Assembly: GCA_002342025.1 (NCBI GenBank)
Contig: DDPD01000030.1
Location: 1-11,846 of the forward strand
DNA: 11,846 bases
Reading direction: 5' to 3'
From: Moraxellaceae bacterium UBA2477
GTDB lineage: Bacteria > Pseudomonadota > Gammaproteobacteria > Pseudomonadales > Moraxellaceae
The position numbers were made by a program, and so were the translations under genes. This document shows positions 1 to 8,838 of this stretch, piece after piece (positions within the stretch are counted from its first letter, which is position 1; every line of letters starts with the position of its first letter). The notes under the pieces were generated by a model, which ran no database searches, was not told the DNA's origin, and was given only the letters and a program-made list of their open reading frames with translations.

Positions 1-1178
1 CCGGAGGTGATGCGCTTACGCGCGACTTGCTTGCTTTGCTTGAGGCGTTTTTGCGCAGAATTAATGACCAGCTGAGCCAGCTGCTCAGCAATGTCTGTGT
101 GCTGATTTAGGTATAGCGAAAAGGCATCTTTCACCACGCCCGACACGAAAGCTGCCGATTCGCGTGAGGACAAACGCTCTTTGGTCTGGCCAGCAAACTG
201 GGGGTCCTGCATTTTCAGCGAGAGCACATAGGCACAGCGCTCCCACAGATCTTCGGGCGCGAGTTTAATGCCACGCGGCAACAGACTGCGGAACTCACAA
301 AACTCGCGCAACGCTTCCAGCAAACCGGTGCGCAGGCCATTCACGTGCGTGCCGCCCTGAACGGTCGGAATCAAATTGACGTAGGACTCTTGGGTTAGCT
401 CACCGCCCTCGGGAAGCCACAGCACGGCCCAATCCACCGCCTCGTTCTTGCTTTCAAGCTTACCCAGAAAAGGTTGGTCAGGTAGTCGCAGCCAATCTTG
501 AGTCGACTCCATGAGGTAGTCTTTCAGACCGTCTTGATAGTGCCACTCCATGCGCTCGCCACTGGCTTCATCATGGAAGTGCAAATGCAGGCCGGGGCAA
601 AGTACCGCCTTGGCGCGTAAGACATGTTTAAGCTTACTCAGCGAAATTTTCGGCGAATCAAAATAACTGGCATCAGGCAAAAAGCGCACCACCGTGCCGG
701 TCGCGCGCTTACCGCACTCGCCCACCACCTCCAACTCCGTCACCTTTTCACCGCCAGCAAAGGCCATACGCCAGAGCTGACCATTGCGCTTCACCGTAAC
801 TTCCAGCGACGTGGAGAGCGCATTCACTACCGAGGCGCCAACACCGTGCAAGCCCCCGGAATATTTATAGTTTTTACCCGAGAACTTACCGCCGGCATGC
901 AGGCGCGTGAGGATGAGCTCAATACCCGAGACGCCATGCTCCGGGTGGATATCCACGGGCATGCCACGGCCGTTGTCACTCACCTCAATAAAGCCGTCTG
1001 CCGCAAGGACAACACGAACTTCATCAGCGAAGCCACCCAAGGCCTCATCCACCGAATTGTCGAGAATTTCCTGAACCAAATGGTTAGGGCGTGTGGTGTC
1101 GGTGTACATGCCCGGGCGCTTGCGCACCGGGTCTAAGCCAGACAGGACTTCGATAGAGGCGGCGGTATAGCCGGTCAT
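1..1178 (-). CDS. parE: DNA topoisomerase IV subunit B (ParE), N-terminal 392 codons, cut by window edge
   Basis: ParE is the ATPase subunit of topoisomerase IV, which decatenates daughter chromosomes together with ParC. Read from the ATG at 1178, the protein shows the GHKL ATPase motifs: EILDNSVDEA at about residues 37-46 (catalytic Glu37, Mg-binding Asn41), DNGRGMP at 68-74 and the glycine-rich lid GGLHGVG at 108-114. Further on come GGTHVNGLR and the QTKERLSSR loop, whose Lys contacts ATP in GyrB-type transducer domains. The text NGLRTGLLEALREFCEFR and LLPRGIKL fits ParE better than GyrB. The frame is still open at base 1, ending in RKRITSG just before the expected Toprim domain, so about 240 residues are missing, including the quinolone-resistance region. 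The ATG overlaps the stop of the upstream DUF1249 gene as ATGA, which implies translational coupling. The assignment is very secure. Confidence 0.97.
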   Translation of the reverse strand, partial: MTGYTAASIEVLSGLDPVRKRPGMYTDTTRPNHLVQEILDNSVDEALGGFADEVRVVLAADGFIEVSDNGRGMPVDIHPEHGVSGIELILTRLHAGGKFSGKNYKYSGGLHGVGASVVNALSTSLEVTVKRNGQLWRMAFAGGEKVTELEVVGECGKRATGTVVRFLPDASYFDSPKISLSKLKHVLRAKAVLCPGLHLHFHDEASGERMEWHYQDGLKDYLMESTQDWLRLPDQPFLGKLESKNEAVDWAVLWLPEGGELTQESYVNLIPTVQGGTHVNGLRTGLLEALREFCEFRSLLPRGIKLAPEDLWERCAYVLSLKMQDPQFAGQTKERLSSRESAAFVSGVVKDAFSLYLNQHTDIAEQLAQLVINSAQKRLKQSKQVARKRITS

Positions 1179-1747
1179 TGCGCATCCTCAGGTTGCGGTT
1201 CATCAAAAATAGACAGATTACGCTGGTCCCAGTTTCGGTAGTCTGGGCTCAAGCGCGGATCTCGGGGCAGACCAAAGCGTAAACAATGCTGCAGGCAGTC
1301 GCCAAGGAATTCGTTCACCAACTGCTTTTCATTTACTCGCCAGCCGGATTGATGTTGGGCGGGCACTATCGCCGGAATGCGTCGTGCGGTTTGAAAGCGC
1401 AGCACATCTGCCATGCGTGCGTCGTGAAACAGGCGCACTTCCATGTCGAGCTCAGGGCACCACGGCAAGGTCGGTGTCATCTGTGCTAATCGCCATGTTT
1501 CGGTATAACGCGTGCGCTCTACTCGCTGCAGCTGCAACACAGGCTGCACGCTGATGAGCTCACTCGCCAGCATGACGTCTTGTCTATCACCCCACGCAAA
1601 CTCCAGGGGCGAGACAGCGCCTAAGCGATCCCCCACACCCGCGCCACGCAACAGCTTTTGCAAGCGGGCGTAATTAAATTCATAGAGCGCATGCATACCC
1701 GCCAAATCGACGGTGTAGCGCGGCGTTAAGGCGTTCAACGCGACCAC
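1175..1747 (-). CDS. yqiB: YqiB-like DUF1249 protein
   Basis: This is a conserved gammaproteobacterial protein of unknown biochemical role, found beside nudF and parE in many genomes. The N-terminal text RYTVDLAGMHALYEFNYARL matches the start of E. coli YqiB (RYTPDF...MNFSQLRRLL). The core ERTRYTE, the hydrophobic block EVRLFHDARMADVL and the C-terminal NEFLGDCLQHCLRFG all have close YqiB counterparts. At 190 codons it is longer than E. coli YqiB (about 140), with extra residues near positions 35-70 and at the C-terminus. The GTG at 1747 lies 13 bp inside nudF. A TTG at 1738, overlapping the nudF stop as TTGA, is an equally possible start and would bring the N-terminus closer to the family. 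No signal peptide or membrane segment is visible. Its stop overlaps the parE start. The family assignment is good; the function is unknown. Confidence 0.87.
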   Translation of the reverse strand: MVALNALTPRYTVDLAGMHALYEFNYARLQKLLRGAGVGDRLGAVSPLEFAWGDRQDVMLASELISVQPVLQLQRVERTRYTETWRLAQMTPTLPWCPELDMEVRLFHDARMADVLRFQTARRIPAIVPAQHQSGWRVNEKQLVNEFLGDCLQHCLRFGLPRDPRLSPDYRNWDQRNLSIFDEPQPEDAQ

Positions 1748-2349
1748 TTAGACACGATATGCGTCTTATTCAAAGCCAACCATTGCAGCGCCAGCATGCA
1801 CGGCGCGTTATTGATGCGACCACTGCTGACCAGCTGTAACGCCTGCTTCAGCCCCAGCACAATGACACGAATATTTTCGCCCTCTTCGGCAAGGCCATGC
1901 ACGCCACCGGCGCGAGACAAATCGGCTGGTGCCACGAATAAGGTAAAGCGCTCATCTGAGCCGCCCGCACTGGGCATAAACTCAAAGACTTTCTCGAGAT
2001 CTGTAATGACCAAACCGGCCTCTTCTAACGTCTCTCGGCGAGCCACCGCTTCGAGCGCTTCGCCTGGCTCGACTAGGCCTGCAACCACTTCATATTGCCA
2101 AGGATGCTGATCGTCGATAGCGCCTACTCGAAACTGCTCTATCAGCAGCACATCGTCGGTTTTTACGTCATAGATGAGCACGCCAACGGCCGGTGGACGC
2201 ACAAACATTTCGCGCGTGATTTCGCGCCCCATGCTGCCGTCAAAATGCCGATGCTGTAGCCAAAATTTGTCGACGCGGTAGAAACCCTGAAACAGGGTTT
2301 CCCGACGGTTAATCACGACATCATTTCGGCCCAGCTCATTGCTGCTCAT
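1735..2349 (-). CDS. nudF: ADP-ribose pyrophosphatase, Nudix family (NudF)
   Basis: NudF hydrolyses ADP-ribose to AMP and ribose-5-phosphate in the cytoplasm, limiting free ADP-ribose. The Nudix box spans about residues 91-113 and reads GLVEPGEALEAVARRETLEE followed by AGL. This fits G-x5-E-x7-R-E-U-x-E-E-x-G-U, except that the first U position is Thr. The metal-binding Glu residues (109, 110) and the Arg105-Glu106 pair are present. Upstream, RPPAVGVLIYD and EQFRVGA are typical of the ADP-ribose branch. An in-frame GTG at 2355 overlaps the thiC stop. The ATG at 2349 is preferred because AAGGTGG (2363-2357) sits 7 bases upstream of it and only one base from the GTG. The product is then 204 residues, normal for the family. 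It is probably translated from the thiC transcript and overlaps the next gene by 13 bp. Confidence 0.93.
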   Translation of the reverse strand: MSSNELGRNDVVINRRETLFQGFYRVDKFWLQHRHFDGSMGREITREMFVRPPAVGVLIYDVKTDDVLLIEQFRVGAIDDQHPWQYEVVAGLVEPGEALEAVARRETLEEAGLVITDLEKVFEFMPSAGGSDERFTLFVAPADLSRAGGVHGLAEEGENIRVIVLGLKQALQLVSSGRINNAPCMLALQWLALNKTHIVSKWSR

Positions 2350-2351
2350 GC

Positions 2352-4235
<1,884 letters not shown>

Positions 4236-4316
4236 GTGAGTATCCTGTTCGGGCAACGAGGCCGCCGCAGTCAGCGCCAGTGGGGCGAATTTCGGGGGCA
4301 GCAAGATCAGCCCTGC

Positions 4317-4345
4317 ACTATATAGCGGGGGGTTAAGGGCGACAA
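4317..4345 (-). promoter_or_regulatory. Candidate sigma70 promoter for thiC
   Basis: On the minus strand, TTGTCG (4345-4340; 4 of 6 to TTGACA) is separated by exactly 17 bases from TATAGT (4322-4317; 5 of 6 to TATAAT). Transcription would start near 4310, leaving a leader of about 75 nt before the thiC ATG. Both hexamers are read directly from the sequence. Promoter activity is inferred. Confidence 0.45.
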
Positions 4346-4425
4346 CTCAAGCGGCACTGACAAATGGCGAACAAGGCCATCGCTTGCAGTTAACGATGCC
4401 TCAGCTTAGGCTCACAACCTTCAAC

Positions 4426-4439
4426 ATACTCACGAGTAT
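4426..4439. repeat. Perfect 6-bp inverted repeat just upstream of tolC
   Basis: ATACTC-AC-GAGTAT is a perfect dyad of two 6-bp arms with a 2-bp spacer, ending 5 bp before the tolC ATG. Its right arm contains the GAG that is the only ribosome-binding-like triplet for tolC. It could be an operator for a dimeric regulator, a weak RNA hairpin (5-bp stem, 4-base loop), or chance. The left-arm 8-mer ATACTCAC also occurs on the opposite strand directly before the thiC ATG (4243-4236). Confidence 0.35.
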
Positions 4440-4444
4440 CTCGC

Positions 4445-5800
4445 ATGCGTTTGCGCCACGTTGCCACCACAGCTCTTGCCCTGAGCCTACTTTCCGCTCC
4501 TTATGTGCAGGCAAATACACTGGACCTCCTCGCGACCCTGCGCCTAGCGGATCAAAATGATCCGAACTTAGCCGCCATTCGCGCCAGCGCACGTGCAGCG
4601 GAACAAGGCCCTATCATCGCTCGCGCAAGCTTACTGCCCCATCTTGCCGCCAACGGCAGCCTAGGTGACACAACACTCAAGCAAGACTCACCAAACGGCA
4701 TGGGAGGCACCACCCCCACCCGTACGGACTACCGCAGCAAGCAATGGAGCGTGAAGCTGTCGCAGCCCCTGTTTGACTGGAGCAGCTGGCATCAATTCAG
4801 CGCCGCCAAGCTGCAACTTTCTCAAGCGCAAAGTGACGCCCTCGATAAAACACAGAATCTGTTCATGGCGGTTTCTGAGGCGTACTTTGATGTGCTGCGT
4901 GCTGATGACAACCTAACCTTGGCAATCGCTCAGGAAGCCGCCCTGAATCGCCAACGCGACCAAGCCGAGGCCCGCTTCAAAGTCGGCCTGATTGCTCGAG
5001 CGGATGTGATGGAAGCTGAAGCCCAGCGCGATAGCGCGACGGCACAACGCCTCACCGCCGAGATTGGCCTGAGCAACTCGCGTGAGAAGCTCAATGCCGC
5101 GGTCGGCCGGGACATCGGCAAGCTTGCCCGCCTGCGCGAAGACCTCCCGTTGGATGCTCCCGTTCCGGATGATGCTGAAGCCTGGGCTAAATTGGCGCGT
5201 GAGCGTAATCCTGGGCTAGTAGCAGCCCGCCTGCAAAGCCAAGCCGCCCTAGCCGCGCGTCAAGCACAGCGTGGCAGTTATCTCCCGCAAGTGGGGCTGT
5301 TTGCCAGTCGCAGCGTTCGAGAAAACACCGACGTGAGCGGGGCTAATCAATCCATTTCCTTTAATGCAGGCGAAACTGATGTGGTCGGTATTGAAGCGCA
5401 GTGGGAGCTTTTTGCCAGCGGGCGAACCCGCGCCTTAGTTCAACAAGCCACGGATAATGCTGAGGCCAGCAAGCAGTCTGCCTTAGCCCGCGAGCACCAG
5501 ATTGTGACGGCTGCTCGAACCAGCTATCTCACGCTTAAAGTGGATAGCGCGCGCCTGCAAGCCAGGCAACGTGCACAGGCTTCCGCTCAACAGGCCTACA
5601 CCGCCACCAAGGCGGGTTACGATGTGGGCACACGTAACATCGTGGACTTGTTACTGGCTGAAACGAATTTGTACCTCGCCAAACGCGACTACGCGAATGC
5701 ACGCTACGACTACGTTATTAACAGCCTGCGCTTGCAAGCCGCTGCGGGCATGTTAAGCGAGGCGAGTGTGGCCAAGGTCAATAGCTGGCTCATGCCTTAA
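4445..5800 (+). CDS. tolC: TolC-family outer membrane efflux channel protein
   Basis: This is an outer membrane channel-tunnel protein that would dock with tripartite drug efflux pumps or type I secretion systems. The N-terminus has a typical signal peptide: basic MRLRH, a hydrophobic stretch through about residue 18, then a likely signal peptidase cut after VQA (residue 23). The mature protein shows the two-fold repeat of the OEP family, long Ala/Gln/Arg-rich helices alternating with strand segments. WSVKLSQPLFDW and GIEAQWELFASG are the paired beta-strand regions. The repeat helices end in AEARFKVGLIARADVMEAEA and ATKAGYDVGTRNIVDLLLAE, the matching halves. At 451 residues it is somewhat shorter than E. 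coli TolC (493), mainly lacking a C-terminal tail. Its position next to the nudF/parE neighbourhood matches genuine tolC rather than an oprM-type pump gene. The ribosome binding site is poor. It is convergent with rsmE at its 3' end. Confidence 0.93.
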   Translation: MRLRHVATTALALSLLSAPYVQANTLDLLATLRLADQNDPNLAAIRASARAAEQGPIIARASLLPHLAANGSLGDTTLKQDSPNGMGGTTPTRTDYRSKQWSVKLSQPLFDWSSWHQFSAAKLQLSQAQSDALDKTQNLFMAVSEAYFDVLRADDNLTLAIAQEAALNRQRDQAEARFKVGLIARADVMEAEAQRDSATAQRLTAEIGLSNSREKLNAAVGRDIGKLARLREDLPLDAPVPDDAEAWAKLARERNPGLVAARLQSQAALAARQAQRGSYLPQVGLFASRSVRENTDVSGANQSISFNAGETDVVGIEAQWELFASGRTRALVQQATDNAEASKQSALAREHQIVTAARTSYLTLKVDSARLQARQRAQASAQQAYTATKAGYDVGTRNIVDLLLAETNLYLAKRDYANARYDYVINSLRLQAAAGMLSEASVAKVNSWLMP

Positions 5801-5817
5801 CGGGTCTTCAGATGAGC
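5788..5817. terminator. Possible weak bidirectional hairpin at the tolC/rsmE convergence
   Basis: GCTCAT (5788-5793) and ATGAGC (5812-5817) form a 6-bp inverted repeat enclosing both stop codons, with an 18-base loop. There is no T-run on either side, so rho-independent termination is doubtful. It is the only dyad I see between the convergent genes. Confidence 0.18.
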
Positions 5818-6524
5818 GGGAGCAGTTTACCCAGCGCGACCGCGACCGCAGTCTCAACGCGTAAGATTCGCGCGCCCAGCGACACAGGCTTTAATCCCGC
5901 AGCCTGCAGCAGAGAGACCTCATATGGAATAAAGCCGCCTTCTGGGCCGATAGCCACCAGTTGCGGCTGGCCCACATGCGTTGGGCACTCACTGGCATCT
6001 ATCGGATGCGCCAACCACCCTTCGCGCCCCAACATCAAGTCGGGCAAGTCATCTTCCACAAAGGGCTTGAAGCGCTTGGCCAGCGTTATTTTAGGTAAGA
6101 CCGTATCGCGCGCCTGCTCCAAGCCCAGCAGGAGTTGCTCATGAATGGCAGCCTCGCTTAACCACGGGCTTTGCCAAAAACTTTTCTCCACCCGATAGCT
6201 GTTGATGAGCACGACATGCTCTACGCCAAGGGTAGTGACCATTTGCAGAATACGCTTAAGCATTTTCGGTCGTGGCAAGGCCAGCACCAAAATAACAGGC
6301 TGCTTAGGCGGAGGAGACTCACTGAGCACCACACGCATGCACAACCGCTCCGTGCTTAGCTCTGTGATCTCACCGGAGCCCATCAAACCGTTTAGCTCGC
6401 CCACACGCAAAGACTCACCCACCGTCGCTTGATGCACCGCCAAAACATGCGCCAAGCGGCGCCCCGTCAGCACTACTTCGTGGTCTGAAACAAAATCATC
6501 GGGCGCTAAAAGAATGAGATTCAT
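5808..6524 (-). CDS. rsmE: 16S rRNA (uracil1498-N3)-methyltransferase RsmE
   Basis: RsmE methylates N3 of U1498 in 16S rRNA of the 30S subunit, using S-adenosylmethionine. The 238-residue protein has the family layout. A small N-terminal PUA-like domain (about 1-70; HVLAVHQATVGESLRVGELN) is followed by a SPOUT domain. The SPOUT segment includes LPRPKMLKRILQMVTTLGV (about 83-101). The C-terminal trefoil knot has AIGPEGGF (191-198) and LGARILRVETA (216-226), which form the cofactor pocket and are diagnostic for RsmE. The ATG at 6524 overlaps the waaA stop as ATGA, so the two genes are probably translationally coupled in a waaA–rsmE operon. Its stop lies 7 bp from the convergent tolC stop. Length and motifs are normal. 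Confidence 0.95.
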   Translation of the reverse strand: MNLILLAPDDFVSDHEVVLTGRRLAHVLAVHQATVGESLRVGELNGLMGSGEITELSTERLCMRVVLSESPPPKQPVILVLALPRPKMLKRILQMVTTLGVEHVVLINSYRVEKSFWQSPWLSEAAIHEQLLLGLEQARDTVLPKITLAKRFKPFVEDDLPDLMLGREGWLAHPIDASECPTHVGQPQLVAIGPEGGFIPYEVSLLQAAGLKPVSLGARILRVETAVAVALGKLLPLI

Positions 6525-7798
6525 GGGCGTAATAACAGCGGTGCCAACACCGCCATCTGCCGTGATACAGCTCCCCGATTCGCATCCAAGACGGCTTGTC
6601 CGGCCGATATCTGCTCCTGCCGCGCATCCGCATGTGTCAACAATCGCGCCAATGCGTTAGCCAACTCAGTGGCGTCATACACGGTCTGTAATGCCCCAAC
6701 GGCACGCAGCTCGGCGTTGATGGTCGCGAAGTTAAAGTCATGCGGCCCGGTCAATGCGGGCACGCCCAACGCGAGGGGCTCCAAGACATTATGGCCGCCG
6801 GTAGGCACCAATGAACCGCCCACAAAGGCCGCCTGAGCGAGCGCCAAATAACTCAGCAACTCGCCCATGCTGTCACCCAGCCAAACGGACGTGCTCGGCA
6901 AAATGGGCTCATCCCGACTGCGCCGCGCACTGCACTGGCCAGCCGCCTGTATTTGCTGAGCCACCGCATCAAAACGCTCGGGATGACGCGGCACCAAAAT
7001 CAGTAAAGCCGTGGGCAATTGCTGGCGCAGCTGGGCATGAGCCGCCAGCATCAAGGCATCCTCACCCGCATGTGTACTCGCTGCCACCCAAATGGGCCGA
7101 TCCTGCAGTCCGGGCTGTGCTCGCCACGTCTGCGCTAACGCAACCTGAGCCGGCGTGATGGATAAATCAAATTTCAAACTGCCCGTCACCAGCACACGCT
7201 CGTCAGGCATGCCCAGCGCCCGAAAACGCTCAGCAGTCGCGGTATCTTGCGCAGCAACAACGGAGATGGCCGTGAGCAGCTCTCGCGTCAGCGCCCCCGC
7301 CTTGCGATAGCCGCGCGCCGAACGCTCAGACAATCGCGCATTGGCCAACAGCACTGGCAGTCGCTGCGCTTTCGCCGCCGCCAAGGTGTTGGGCCAGAGC
7401 TCCGTTTCCATCACCACCAAGGCGCAGGGATGCCAATGCCGCAGAAAGCGTGCTACGGCACCAGGGTAATCGTAAGGGGCGTAGACATGCTGGACAGCAT
7501 CGCCCCAAATGGCGCGTACACGCTCGGAGCCGGTTGGGGTCATGGAGGTGATGAGCAACGGCAGATCGGGGTCAAGCTGACGAATGGCCGCAATCAGCGG
7601 TTGCGCCGCCAAGGTCTCGCCCACCGACACCGCATGAATCCAAAGCGGCTGACGGACAGGCCTAGCCTGCAGTGTATAGCCCATGCGCTCGCGCCAGCGA
7701 AGACGGTACTGGGGCGATTGGCGTCCGCGCAGCCACAGCCTTAGCCAAATCAGCGGAAACACGAAGCGCAAAATCAATGTGTAAAGCCAGCGCGGCAC
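6521..7798 (-). CDS. waaA: 3-deoxy-D-manno-octulosonic acid transferase (WaaA/KdtA)
   Basis: WaaA is an inner-membrane-anchored GT-B glycosyltransferase that moves Kdo from CMP-Kdo onto lipid IVA, the first step of the LPS core. Starting at the GTG at 7798, the product is 425 residues, the same as E. coli WaaA. It begins with a hydrophobic anchor (YTLILRFVFPLIWLRLW, about 6-22). The catalytic-base motif SVGETLAA has Glu61, equivalent to E. coli Glu60. Other family landmarks are TSMTPTGSERV, YAPYDYPGAV, METELWPN, LANARLSERSARGY, VTGSLKFD, LVPRHPERF and GGSLVPTGGHNVLEP. An ATG 12 codons upstream (7834) is also in frame. The GTG is preferred because GGGAG lies 6 bases before it, the protein then aligns end to end with E. 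coli, and a TACAAT -10-like element overlaps the ATG. Mono- versus bifunctionality cannot be told from sequence alone. Confidence 0.95.
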   Translation of the reverse strand: MPRWLYTLILRFVFPLIWLRLWLRGRQSPQYRLRWRERMGYTLQARPVRQPLWIHAVSVGETLAAQPLIAAIRQLDPDLPLLITSMTPTGSERVRAIWGDAVQHVYAPYDYPGAVARFLRHWHPCALVVMETELWPNTLAAAKAQRLPVLLANARLSERSARGYRKAGALTRELLTAISVVAAQDTATAERFRALGMPDERVLVTGSLKFDLSITPAQVALAQTWRAQPGLQDRPIWVAASTHAGEDALMLAAHAQLRQQLPTALLILVPRHPERFDAVAQQIQAAGQCSARRSRDEPILPSTSVWLGDSMGELLSYLALAQAAFVGGSLVPTGGHNVLEPLALGVPALTGPHDFNFATINAELRAVGALQTVYDATELANALARLLTHADARQEQISAGQAVLDANRGAVSRQMAVLAPLLLRP

Positions 7799-7804
7799 AG
7801 AGCG

Positions 7805-7809
7805 CTCCC
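7805..7809 (-). promoter_or_regulatory. Ribosome binding site supporting the GTG start of waaA
   Basis: GGGAG on the minus strand ends 6 bases before the GTG at 7798. The alternative ATG at 7834 has no comparable site at the right distance. Confidence 0.5.
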
Positions 7810-7832
7810 GGACAGAAAGACTGGAGGCCCGC

Positions 7833-7838
7833 ATTGTA
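7833..7838 (-). promoter_or_regulatory. Candidate -10 element for waaA–rsmE
   Basis: TACAAT (5 of 6 to TATAAT) is read on the minus strand at 7838-7833. No good -35 hexamer lies 16-18 bases upstream, so this is weak. If used, transcription would begin near 7826, leaving a leader of about 28 nt before the GTG start and excluding the upstream ATG. On the plus strand, TACACT (7845-7850) is a similarly weak candidate for the acyltransferase gene. Confidence 0.25.
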
Positions 7839-7884
7839 GCCGCTTACACTTGCCACCGTTACAGGCACCCGACCAAGGACCCTC

Positions 7885-8835
7885 ATGTCTCGCATCACCC
7901 GCGTTAACGACGGCTTTCAATCCGCCTGGCTGCACCCTCGCTACTGGCTGACCTGGCTGCTGGTGGCTTTTGCCTACGTCATGGGCTGGCTGCCCTGGGC
8001 ACTGCAGTATCGCCTCGGTAAAGGCTTGGGCTGGCTGGCATATCATTTAGTGCCCATGCGGGTTAACGACACCCGTATTAATCTGAAGCTATGCTTCCCG
8101 GCACTGAGTGAGGCGGAGCGCGAAGCCATGGTGCGCGATGTCTTCCGTCAGGGTGGCATCGGCGTTTTCGAAACCGCTGCAGCGTGGATGAAGCCCACCG
8201 AGCATCATCGCCGCCGCATTGCCGTAGAGGGCTTGCAGCATGTGCTCGACGCTCAGGCGCAAGGGCGGGGGGTCATCATTTTGGGGGCGCACTACAGCGG
8301 CCTAGACCTCAACGGCACGGCGGCCTCGCTGTTTTTCCCTCTGCACACGGTCTATCGCCCACAAAATAACCCCGTACTCGACTTCTTTATTCGCCGTTGC
8401 CGCGGCAAAACCTACGCTGGCCAGATTGATCATGCCGACATGCGCACCCTTTTTAAATGTTTGAAAGCAGGCGAAGTCGTTTGGACCTCGGTGGATCAAG
8501 ACTTTGGCTTAAAACAAGGCGTGATGGCGCTCTTCTTTGGCCACCCCGCCGCCACCCTGATCGCCACTTCGCGCATGGCGCGCGTGAACCATTCACCGGT
8601 TATTTTTGTGCACTTCATGCGCAATGCAGACAACCAAACCTACACCATGACCTTCACGCCGCCACTGGAAAACTACCCCAGTGGCGATGACAGCGTGGAT
8701 GCCACGCGCCTGAATACGGTGCTCGAGTCGCTGATCCGCCGAGCGCCCACGCAGTACATGTGGTTTCATCGGCGATTCAAGAGTCGGCCAGCCGGTGAGG
8801 CTTCGCCTTACATTAAGAAAAAACGGAAACGCTAA
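7885..8835 (+). CDS. lpxL: Lipid A biosynthesis acyltransferase, LpxL/HtrB-LpxM family
   Basis: Enzymes of this family transfer an acyl chain from acyl-ACP to Kdo2-lipid IVA at the cytoplasmic face of the inner membrane. The 316-residue protein has one N-terminal hydrophobic segment (about 20-40; WLTWLLVAFAYVMGWLPWAL). The catalytic H-x4-D/E motif is GAHYSGLD, with His136 and Asp141. Further family blocks are VYRPQNNP (about 157-164), VDQDFG (203-208) and the C-terminal MWFHRRFKSRP. The tail is strongly basic (KKKRKR). AAGGA lies 5 bases before the ATG. The gene diverges from waaA, an earlier step in LPS assembly, and ends 3 bp before rmlB, so it probably heads the rml operon. Whether it acts as LpxL (lauroyl) or LpxM (myristoyl) is not decided by sequence; the symbol is given at family level. 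Confidence 0.88.
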   Translation: MSRITRVNDGFQSAWLHPRYWLTWLLVAFAYVMGWLPWALQYRLGKGLGWLAYHLVPMRVNDTRINLKLCFPALSEAEREAMVRDVFRQGGIGVFETAAAWMKPTEHHRRRIAVEGLQHVLDAQAQGRGVIILGAHYSGLDLNGTAASLFFPLHTVYRPQNNPVLDFFIRRCRGKTYAGQIDHADMRTLFKCLKAGEVVWTSVDQDFGLKQGVMALFFGHPAATLIATSRMARVNHSPVIFVHFMRNADNQTYTMTFTPPLENYPSGDDSVDATRLNTVLESLIRRAPTQYMWFHRRFKSRPAGEASPYIKKKRKR

Positions 8836-8838
8836 TTT

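Noticed and set aside
624..1136. A 170-codon plus-strand frame at the left end
   Set aside because: It is antisense to the ParE ATPase domain, whose minus-strand translation matches the family throughout.
4369..4385. Small hairpin between thiC and tolC (ATGGC...GCCAT type) as a riboswitch stem
   Set aside because: It is a short isolated stem with none of the conserved TPP-aptamer sequence, and it lies upstream of the likely thiC transcription start.
4357..4410. Possible tolC promoter: CTGACA (4357-4362), or TTGCAG with TAGGCT 17 bases later
   Set aside because: In each case at least one hexamer matches consensus poorly (3 of 6 or fewer), so I do not assign a tolC promoter.
7247..7744. A 165-codon open frame on the plus strand opposite waaA, with smaller ones nearby
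   Set aside because: It is antisense to well-conserved WaaA, Arg/Gln-rich without motifs, and has no plausible ribosome binding site; it is a shadow frame.
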